The position numbers and the translations under genes are program-made. A stretch of 5,227 bases of DNA from an uncultured Slackia sp. GTDB taxonomy: Bacteria; Actinomycetota; Coriobacteriia; Coriobacteriales; Eggerthellaceae. Each line of letters begins with the position of its first letter. Position 1 is the stretch's first letter. This document shows positions 1-5,227 of this stretch, one piece after another. The notes under the pieces were generated by a model that was given only the letters and a program-made list of their open reading frames with translations, was not told the origin of the DNA and searched no databases. The stretch spans positions 1 through 5,227 of the forward strand of contig USLD01000101.1 of assembly GCA_900555495.1 (NCBI GenBank), written 5' to 3'.

Positions 1-1291
1 GGGCGACTTCCATGCGATCGGTGCGGCGAATAACCTGCTGGCCGCTATGATCGACAACCACATCCATCAGGGCAACGCGCTCGGCTTCGACGTGCGTCGC
101 ATCACCTGGAAGCGCGTCGTCGACATGAACGACCGTCAGCTGCGCAATATCGTGTGCGGCATCGGCGGCAAGGTGTGCGGCGTGCCTCGCGAGGACGGCT
201 TCGACATCACCGTCGCTTCCGAAATCATGGCCATCTTCTGTCTGGCCACCAGCATCACCGACCTTAAGGAGCGCCTGGCCCGCATCGTCGTCGGCTACAC
301 GCGCGACGACCAGCCCATCACCGCCGGCCAGCTCAACGCCCAGGGCGCTATGTGCGCGCTGCTCAAGGACGCCCTCAAGCCCAACCTGGTGCAGACGCTC
401 GAAGGCACGCCTGCGTTCGTGCACGGCGGTCCCTTCGCCAACATCGCCCACGGCTGCAACTCCATCATGGCCACCAACATGGCCATGGCGCTGGGTGATT
501 ACTGCATCACCGAGGCGGGCTTCGGCGCCGACCTGGGCGCCGAGAAATTCCTCGACATCAAGTGCCGTCTGGCGGGCCTGAAGCCCGACGCGGTGGTCGT
601 GGTCGCCACGGTGCGTGCTCTTAAGAACCACGGCGGCGTTCCTAAGGCCGAGCTCAACGAGGAGAATCTCGAGGCGCTCGAGGCCGGTCTGCCTAATCTG
701 CTGCAGCACGTCGAGAACATCACCAAGGTCTACAAGCTTCCCTGCGTCGTGGCCATCAACGCCTTCCCGACCGACACCAAGGCCGAGCTCGACCTGGTCG
801 AGGCCAAGTGCAAGGAACTCGGCGTGAACGTCGCTCTGTCCGAGGTGTGGGCCAAGGGCGGCGAGGGCGGCAAGGCCTTGGCCGAAGAAGTGGTCCGCCT
901 GTGCGAAGAGCCCAACGAGTTCGAGTTCTGCTACGAGGACGACCTCGGCCTTGCCGAGAAGATCGAGGCCATCGCCAAACGCATCTACCATGCCGACGGC
1001 GTCGACTTCACGCCTGCTGCGAAGAAGGAAATCAGGCAGCTTGAGGACCTGGGCTTCGGCTCCATGCCCGTTTGCATGGCGAAGACCCAGTACAGCTTCT
1101 CCGACGACCAGACCAAGCTGGGCGCCCCGCGCGGCTTCCGCATCACGGTGCGCAACGTCAAGGTTTCCGCCGGCGCAGGCTTCGTGGTTGCGCTCACGGG
1201 CAATATCATGACCATGCCAGGCCTGCCTAAGAAGCCTGCGGCCGAAAACATCGATGTGGACGAGACCGGCCGCATCACGGGTCTGTTCTAA
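1..1291 (+). CDS. fhs: Formate-tetrahydrofolate ligase (10-formyl-THF synthetase), C-terminal part, 5' end cut by window
   Basis: Cytoplasmic ligase joining formate to tetrahydrofolate with ATP cleavage to give 10-formyl-THF; it is the formate entry step of the methyl branch of the Wood-Ljungdahl pathway and also supplies purine synthesis. The reading frame is open from base 2, and the residues before the first ATG at 47 (GDFHAIGAANNLLAA) are conserved family sequence, so that ATG is internal. 429 residues are visible; family members are about 555-560, so roughly 125-130 N-terminal residues are missing, including the P-loop and the first family signature. The second signature, VATVRALKNHGG, is at visible residues 201-212 (bases 602-637). 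Other family blocks seen are NLVQTLEGTPAFVHGGPFAN, EAGFGADLGAEKF, VVAINAFPTDT, WAKGGEGG, MAKTQYSFSDD and MTMPGLPKKPA. The end, ITGLF then TAA, is the usual intact C-terminus. No frameshift or missing block is seen. An intrinsic terminator follows about 70 bases later. Confidence 0.97.
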   Translation, partial: GDFHAIGAANNLLAAMIDNHIHQGNALGFDVRRITWKRVVDMNDRQLRNIVCGIGGKVCGVPREDGFDITVASEIMAIFCLATSITDLKERLARIVVGYTRDDQPITAGQLNAQGAMCALLKDALKPNLVQTLEGTPAFVHGGPFANIAHGCNSIMATNMAMALGDYCITEAGFGADLGAEKFLDIKCRLAGLKPDAVVVVATVRALKNHGGVPKAELNEENLEALEAGLPNLLQHVENITKVYKLPCVVAINAFPTDTKAELDLVEAKCKELGVNVALSEVWAKGGEGGKALAEEVVRLCEEPNEFEFCYEDDLGLAEKIEAIAKRIYHADGVDFTPAAKKEIRQLEDLGFGSMPVCMAKTQYSFSDDQTKLGAPRGFRITVRNVKVSAGAGFVVALTGNIMTMPGLPKKPAAENIDVDETGRITGLF

Positions 1292-1343
1292 GATTCGATG
1301 CGCGACGCCTGTGCGGAAATGCCCAGGCGCGGCGTAGTACACG

Positions 1344-1358
1344 GCACGACGATCGTGC
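1344..1358 (+). other. Small hairpin immediately upstream of the fhs terminator
   Basis: Perfect 6-bp inverted repeat GCACGA (1344-1349) / TCGTGC (1353-1358) with a 3-base CGA loop. It ends one base before the main terminator stem, so the two could stack as tandem hairpins at the 3' end of the fhs transcript. It has no T-run of its own. In GC-rich DNA a 6-bp stem can arise by chance, so a role in termination or mRNA 3'-end protection is inference. Confidence 0.35.
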
Positions 1359-1359
1359 G

Positions 1360-1393
1360 CAAGGGGCCCGCTCCGGCGAGCCCCTTGTTTTTT
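1360..1393 (+). terminator. Rho-independent terminator of fhs
   Basis: Perfect 8-bp stem CAAGGGGC (1360-1367) / GCCCCTTG (1380-1387), continued after one C/A mismatch by CGC/GCG (1369-1371 / 1376-1378) closed by a TCCG tetraloop, and followed directly by six T (1388-1393). This is a textbook intrinsic terminator for plus-strand transcription. The opposite strand has no T-run after the stem, so it is one-directional. It lies 68 bases after the fhs stop codon and separates fhs from fchA. Confidence 0.92.
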
Positions 1394-1587
1394 GGAAAAG
1401 CGTTCGGTCGGGGCGAAAAACGCGGTTTCGTTGCGAAGACGCATGCGTAATGTTCGCCGGCCTGGGAAACGCAGGAAGCGGCGCCTTGCTTGGCACGCAG
1501 GTCGGGTGTTTTCTTTGGTTTTAGCGCTCGATATCGGAAAAGCGGCCTGAGGCGCATGGATTCGTCGGAAACGATCGGTTCCGGCGC

Positions 1588-1597
1588 AGAAGGAGAG
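1588..1597 (+). promoter_or_regulatory. Ribosome binding site of fchA
   Basis: AGAAGGAGAG contains a strong Shine-Dalgarno core, AGGAG (1591-1595), six bases before the ATG at 1602. It fixes the fchA start, since the protein beginning there has the length and N-terminus expected for the family. Confidence 0.88.
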
Positions 1598-1601
1598 AGA
1601 C

Positions 1602-2219
1602 ATGGTCGATACGACGTTCACCGATGCGCTTGCCAGCAAGGCTCCCACGCCGGGCGGCGGCGGGGCATCGGCGATGGCGGGCGCGCTTGCCGCCGCGCTC
1701 GGATCGATGGTCGCCCATCTGACCATCGGCAAGAAGAAATTCCTCGACCGCGATGCGGAACTGAAGGAGGCCTTGGCCGATTTCGACGCCTGCCGCGCCG
1801 AGCTGTTGGCGTTGATCGACGCCGACGCCGAGGCGTTCGCCGCATTGGCCGCAACGTGGAAGATGCCCAAGGAAACCGAAGAAGAGCAGGCCGCTCGCCA
1901 CGATGCGGAGCAGCGCGCGCTGGGTGCGGCATGCGACGTGCCCCTGCGCATCATGCGCGCGTGCGCCCGCGTGATCGATATCGACGCCTATATGGCGCAT
2001 AACGGATCGCATCTCGCGCTTTCGGATGCGGGCGCGGCCGCAGTGCTCGCGAAGGCGGCGCTCGAGGCAGCCTCGCTCAATGTGTATATCAATACGAGCC
2101 TCATGGACGACGAGGCTGCGGCGCGCGCGTTGGAGGACGAGTCCGACGCCCTGATCGCCGACGCCGGCCGGGCGGCAGACGAGGTCGCGGCGTTCGTCCG
2201 CGCGCAGATCAGGCGCTAG
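1602..2219 (+). CDS. fchA: Methenyl-tetrahydrofolate cyclohydrolase, FTCD_C (cyclodeaminase/cyclohydrolase) family
   Basis: Complete 205-residue, mostly helical cytoplasmic protein of the formiminotransferase-cyclodeaminase C-terminal family, close to the usual length of stand-alone members (about 205-215). The family glycine-rich loop APTPGGGGASA is at residues 14-24, followed by the helix AMAGALAAALGSMVAHLTIG. DADAEAFAAL (73-82), the VPL segment (113-115) and NGSHLALSDAGAAAVLAKAA (134-153) with downstream NVYINTSLMDD (160-170) also match family blocks. The predicted reaction is 5,10-methenyl-THF + water to 10-formyl-THF, reversible, linking Fhs to methylene-THF. The family also includes formimino-THF cyclodeaminases of histidine breakdown; the sequence alone does not separate them. 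The neighbouring fhs and the absence of histidine-degradation genes in view favour cyclohydrolase. The start is set by the AGGAG site. The fhs terminator upstream suggests its own promoter. No signal peptide or membrane segment is expected. Confidence 0.9.
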   Translation: MVDTTFTDALASKAPTPGGGGASAMAGALAAALGSMVAHLTIGKKKFLDRDAELKEALADFDACRAELLALIDADAEAFAALAATWKMPKETEEEQAARHDAEQRALGAACDVPLRIMRACARVIDIDAYMAHNGSHLALSDAGAAAVLAKAALEAASLNVYINTSLMDDEAAARALEDESDALIADAGRAADEVAAFVRAQIRR

Positions 2220-2292
2220 GTCGGCGCGCGCCGTTCCGTCGCGTTCCGGGCGCGTCGGCTCCATCGGCCTTCTCGACCGGCTCTTTATACAG

Positions 2293-2325
2293 AAAAGGCC
2301 TGCGACATCGATGTGTCGCAGGCCT
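2293..2325 (-). terminator. Intrinsic terminator of purL in the convergent fchA-purL gap
   Basis: Perfect 12-bp inverted repeat AGGCCTGCGACA (2296-2307) / TGTCGCAGGCCT (2314-2325) with a 6-base loop (2308-2313). Read on the minus strand, the stem begins 39 bases beyond the purL stop and runs into TTTTCTGTAT, with the T-run overlapping the stem foot (2293-2296). On the plus strand the stem is followed by CCGTCGTTTC, a poor T-run, so the hairpin is primarily a purL terminator. It may still slow convergent transcripts from fchA, for which no other good terminator is seen. Confidence 0.85.
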
Positions 2326-2364
2326 CCGTCGTTTCAGGGGCGCGCATGCGGTGCGCGTTGCGTG

Positions 2365-5227
2365 CTACTCGGTGAAGTAGCTCACACCGCCCTCGATGAG
2401 GGGCTGGAACGTGTCGCCGGGAACGTTCTTGTACAGGCCGTAGCCGTTGCGCTCGGTGTGGCCCATCTTGCCCAGGACGCGGCCGTCCGGGCTGGTGATG
2501 CCTTCGATTGCCATGATGGAACCGTTGGGGTTCACGCTCAGGTCCATGGAGGGCATGCCGGCCTCGTCGACGTACTGCGTGGCGATCTGGCCGTTCTTGG
2601 CAAGCTCGGCCGCAAGCTCGGGGCTTGCGACGAAGCGGCCCTCGCCGTGGCTGATGGCCACGGTGTGCACGTCGCCCACTTCGCACTTGCTGAACCAGGG
2701 CGAGAGGTTGGACGCGACGCGGGTGCGCACGAGACGGCTCTGGTGACGGCCGATCTCGTTGAAGGTCAGCGTGGGGCAGTCGGCATCCATCGGGCGGATA
2801 TCGCCGTAGGGGACCAGGCCCAGCTTCACGAGGGCCTGGAAGCCGTTGCAGATGCCCAGCATAAGGCCGTCGCGGTTCTGCAGCAGGTCGCGCACGGCTT
2901 CGGTGACCTCGGGGGCGCGGAAGAACGCGGTGATGAACTTCGCGGAGCCGTCGGGCTCGTCGCCGCCGGAGAAGCCGCCGGGCAGCATGACGATCTGGCT
3001 GTTGCGGATGGCCTCGACCAGCGCCTTGGTGCTTTCGGCGACCGCAGCGGGGGTGAGGTTGTTGATCACGAGCGTCTGCGCCACGGCGCCGGCGCGCTCG
3101 AAGGCGTGCGCGGTGTCGAACTCGCAGTTCGTGCCGGGGAACACCGGAATGATCACGCGCGGCTTGGCGATAGCGCCGCAGTAGGTCAGGGGCAGGGCGT
3201 CGGTGTAGCTGACGGCCTCGACTTTCGGGGCGGCTGCGCGTTCATCCTCGGTGCTGCGGTACGGGAAGACGCCCTCGATGCCGCTCTCCCAGACTTCCTG
3301 GAGCTCGGCCATGTCGAGGGTCTCGCCCGCGGCGACGAACGCGTATTCCTCGGTGGTGCGGCCGATTTCCATGACGGAAAGCAGCTCGCCGTCCTCGGGA
3401 AGCTCGGCGTCCTCGGCAAGCTCGACGATGAAGGCGCCGTAGTTCAGATCGAACAGGGAATCGGCTGCGAGGTTCTCGTCGAGTTCGATGCCGATGCCGT
3501 TGCCGACGCACATCTTGAACAGCGCCTCGGCGAGGCCGCCGAAGCCGGGCGTCGAGATGGCGAGCGCCTTGCCCTCGTCGACGAGGCCTTCGACCACATC
3601 GACGGCGTCGAGGAAGCCCTCGGCCTCGGGCATGGCGGTGCCCTGCTTGTATGCGGGCTCGATCAGCACGACGCGGCTGCCTGCCTTCTTGAACTCGGGC
3701 GAGGTGACGCGGTCGACGTGGCCCACGGCGGTCGCGAAGCTGACCAGCGTGGGAGGAACGTCGAGGCTCTCGAAGCTGCCGGACATGGAGTCCTTGCCGC
3801 CGATGGCGCCCACGCCCAGTTCGACCTGGGCCTTCAGCGCGCCCAGGACGGCCGCTGCGGGCTTGCCCCAGCGCTGCGCCTCGTCGCGCAGGCGCTCGAA
3901 GTATTCCTGGAAGGTGAGGTAGGCGTTCTCGCGCTCGAAGCCGGCGGCCACGAGCTTCGCCACGCTTTCGACGACGGCCACGTAGGCGCCCTCGAACTGG
4001 TTGGCGGAGGACAGGTAGGGGTTGAAGCCCCAGGCCATGCCCGAGCACGTGGTGGTCTCGCCGTCGACGGGCAGCTTGGCCGCCATAGCCATGGCGGGGG
4101 TGAGCTGGTTCTTGCCGCCGAAGGGCATGAGCACGGTTGCTGCGCCGATGGTGGAGTCGAAGCGCTCGGCGAGGCCCTTGTTAGAGCACACGTTCAGATC
4201 GCCCACCAGGCCGCGCATGCGCTCGGCCAGGGTGTCGCCCTTCCATTCGGGCACGTAGCTGCCGCCCTTTTCGATGTGGACGTCCTGGTGCTTGGGCGCG
4301 CCGTTGGATGCCAGGAAGTCGCGGCTGATGTCGACGATGTCGTCGCCGTTCCAGTTCATGCGCACGCGCGCTTCCTCGGTGACCTCGGCGATCGGGGTGG
4401 CTTCGAGGTTCTCCTCGTGGGCCAGCTCGATGAACTTCTCGACGTCTTCGGCCGCCAGCGCCACGGCCATGCGCTCCTGGCTCTCGGAGATGGCCAGCTC
4501 GGTGCCGTCCAGGCCGTCGTACTTCTTGGGGATGCGGTTGAGGTCGATGGACAGGCCGTCGGCCAGCTCGCCCACGGCGACGGACACGCCGCCCGCGCCG
4601 AAGTCGTTGCAGCGCTTGATCATTTCGCAGGCGTCCTTGCGGCGGAACAGGCGCTGGATCTTACGCTCGACGGGAGCGTTGCCCTTCTGCACCTCGGCGC
4701 CGCAGGTCTCGATGCTGTCCAGGTTGTGGGCCTTGGAAGAGCCCGTCGCGCCGCCGATGCCGTCGCGGCCGGTGCGACCGCCCAGCAGGACCACCACGTC
4801 GCCCGGAGCGGGGGTCTCGCGGCGCACGTGGTCGGCCGGGGTGGCGCCCACGACAGCGCCGATTTCCATGCGCTTGGCGGCGTAGCCCGGATGGTACAGC
4901 TCGTTGACCTGGCCCGTTGCGAGGCCGATCTGGTTGCCGTACGAGGAATAACCCGCGGCGGCGGTGGTGACCAGCTTACGCTGGGGAAGCTTGCCCTCGA
5001 GGGTCTCGGATACGGGGACCGTGGGGTCGGCCGCGCCGGTCAGGCGCATGGCCTGATAGACGTAGCTGCGGCCCGACAAGGGGTCGCGGATGGCGCCGCC
5101 CACGCAGGTGGCCGCGCCGCCGAAGGGCTCGATTTCCGTGGGGTGGTTGTGCGTCTCGTTCTTGAACAGATAGAGCCAGTCCTGCTCCTCGCCGTTCACG
5201 TCGCACTTGATCTTGACGGTGCAGGCG
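2365..5227 (-). CDS. purL: Phosphoribosylformylglycinamidine synthase, fused single-chain PurL with glutaminase domain; N-terminus cut by window
   Basis: Cytoplasmic purine-pathway enzyme converting FGAR, glutamine and ATP to FGAM. The minus-strand frame is open to the right edge; the GTG at 5199 is an internal Val, since upstream codons read ACTVKIKCD in family context. 953 residues are visible, numbered here from the right edge; about 280-300 (PurS-like N domain and linker) are missing if the usual length of about 1,240 holds. Order: first AIRS half, starting with FKNETHNHPTEIEPFGGAAT (21-40) and including GRTGRDGIGGATGSS (150-164); second AIRS half with GVGAIGGKDSMSG near 471-483; then a class I glutamine amidotransferase domain from about 687, with PGTNCEFDTA, LPGGFSGGDEPDG, nucleophile Cys793 in GICNGFQ (codon 2848-2850), and probable triad His923/Glu925 in GHTER. 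The overall pattern resembles the single-chain PurL of Clostridia, Bacteroides and streptococci (the clade modelled as TIGR01857). The gene ends TAG at 2365 before a terminator. No disruption is visible. Confidence 0.96.
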   Translation of the reverse strand, partial: ACTVKIKCDVNGEEQDWLYLFKNETHNHPTEIEPFGGAATCVGGAIRDPLSGRSYVYQAMRLTGAADPTVPVSETLEGKLPQRKLVTTAAAGYSSYGNQIGLATGQVNELYHPGYAAKRMEIGAVVGATPADHVRRETPAPGDVVVLLGGRTGRDGIGGATGSSKAHNLDSIETCGAEVQKGNAPVERKIQRLFRRKDACEMIKRCNDFGAGGVSVAVGELADGLSIDLNRIPKKYDGLDGTELAISESQERMAVALAAEDVEKFIELAHEENLEATPIAEVTEEARVRMNWNGDDIVDISRDFLASNGAPKHQDVHIEKGGSYVPEWKGDTLAERMRGLVGDLNVCSNKGLAERFDSTIGAATVLMPFGGKNQLTPAMAMAAKLPVDGETTTCSGMAWGFNPYLSSANQFEGAYVAVVESVAKLVAAGFERENAYLTFQEYFERLRDEAQRWGKPAAAVLGALKAQVELGVGAIGGKDSMSGSFESLDVPPTLVSFATAVGHVDRVTSPEFKKAGSRVVLIEPAYKQGTAMPEAEGFLDAVDVVEGLVDEGKALAISTPGFGGLAEALFKMCVGNGIGIELDENLAADSLFDLNYGAFIVELAEDAELPEDGELLSVMEIGRTTEEYAFVAAGETLDMAELQEVWESGIEGVFPYRSTEDERAAAPKVEAVSYTDALPLTYCGAIAKPRVIIPVFPGTNCEFDTAHAFERAGAVAQTLVINNLTPAAVAESTKALVEAIRNSQIVMLPGGFSGGDEPDGSAKFITAFFRAPEVTEAVRDLLQNRDGLMLGICNGFQALVKLGLVPYGDIRPMDADCPTLTFNEIGRHQSRLVRTRVASNLSPWFSKCEVGDVHTVAISHGEGRFVASPELAAELAKNGQIATQYVDEAGMPSMDLSVNPNGSIMAIEGITSPDGRVLGKMGHTERNGYGLYKNVPGDTFQPLIEGGVSYFTE

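Larger units (their letters stand above)
1292..1601. other. fhs-fchA intergenic region, no gene seen
   Basis: The 310 bases hold the fhs 3' untranslated end with its hairpin and terminator (to 1393), then about 200 bases leading to fchA. I see no tRNA, recognisable riboswitch, direct repeat or credible small gene; minus-strand open frames here run straight through the terminator and look like random GC-rich frames. Since fhs transcription should end at 1393, an fchA promoter is expected between about 1394 and 1570. The best candidate is weak: TTGGCA (1490-1495) with TTTGGT 18 bases downstream (1514-1519). Minor pairings CGAAA/TTTCG (1414-1418 / 1426-1430) and CGCCTG/CAGGCG (1306-1311 / 1324-1329) are not convincing as functional structures. 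Confidence 0.6.

Noticed and set aside
47..49. ATG as a possible start of fhs
   Set aside because: Conserved Fhs residues are encoded in frame upstream to the window edge, and the ATP-binding region would be absent.
1490..1519. Promoter-like pair TTGGCA / TTTGGT, 18-base spacer, upstream of fchA
   Set aside because: The -35 resembles consensus but the -10 matches only three of six positions; too weak to call as a feature.
1288..1557. Minus-strand open frame of about 89 codons in the fhs-fchA gap
   Set aside because: It runs through the fhs terminator, its composition (many Arg, Pro, Ala) is what random GC-rich frames give, and no family motif is visible.
1490..2002. Plus-strand open frame of 170 codons overlapping the fchA start in another frame
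   Set aside because: It is Arg- and Gly-rich without motifs and overlaps the well-supported fchA frame.
2227..2254. Inverted repeat CGCGCC/GGCGCG after the fchA stop, as a possible fchA terminator
   Set aside because: Only six bp with a 16-base loop and no T-run after it; expected by chance at this G+C.
1521..2264. Minus-strand open frame of 247 codons opposite fchA
   Set aside because: The plus strand encodes a clear FTCD_C protein with a ribosome binding site. The antisense product is Arg-rich with no recognisable domain, a common shadow in GC-rich DNA.
3242..4048. Minus-strand open frame of 268 codons inside purL in a different frame
   Set aside because: Low-complexity Arg/Gly-rich translation; the purL frame covers the same bases with conserved domains.
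5197..5199. GTG as a possible start of purL
   Set aside because: The frame stays open to the window edge with family-like residues before it, and starting here would delete the whole N-terminal domain.

Overview
The window is GC-rich throughout (about two thirds G+C by eye) and carries three ordinary housekeeping genes, two of them cut by the window edges. The pairing of a formate-dependent one-carbon module (fhs, fchA) with the large fused PurL typical of Clostridia-like lineages, in a GC-rich genome, suggests an anaerobic high-GC bacterium. A Coriobacteriia/Eggerthellaceae-type actinobacterium is my best guess. This rests on gene type and base composition only, not on a search; a GC-rich Firmicute remains possible.

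Layout. Bases 1-1291 (+) hold the last 429 codons of formate-tetrahydrofolate ligase (fhs); the N-terminal ATP-binding part lies off the left edge. A strong intrinsic terminator (1360-1393), with a small accessory hairpin just before it, closes the gene. The 310-base gap 1292-1601 holds no credible gene. Bases 1602-2219 (+) encode a complete 205-residue FTCD_C-family protein, most likely methenyl-tetrahydrofolate cyclohydrolase (fchA), behind a good ribosome binding site. A 145-base convergent gap (2220-2364) contains one perfect 12-bp hairpin whose T-run lies on the purL side. Bases 2365-5227 (-) hold the last 953 codons of phosphoribosylformylglycinamidine synthase (purL); its start is off the right edge.

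How the genes work together. Fhs makes 10-formyl-THF from formate, THF and ATP. FchA interconverts 10-formyl-THF and 5,10-methenyl-THF, leading to methylene-THF. 10-formyl-THF is also the formyl donor in purine synthesis: it is used by PurN to make FGAR (when the PurN route is used), which PurL then converts to FGAM. The window is therefore a folate/purine one-carbon neighbourhood, but the terminator after fhs and the opposite orientation of purL argue for at least three transcription units.

I found no mobile element, CRISPR array, tRNA, rRNA, riboswitch or convincing novel system. The observations in Part 2 are modest and scored accordingly.
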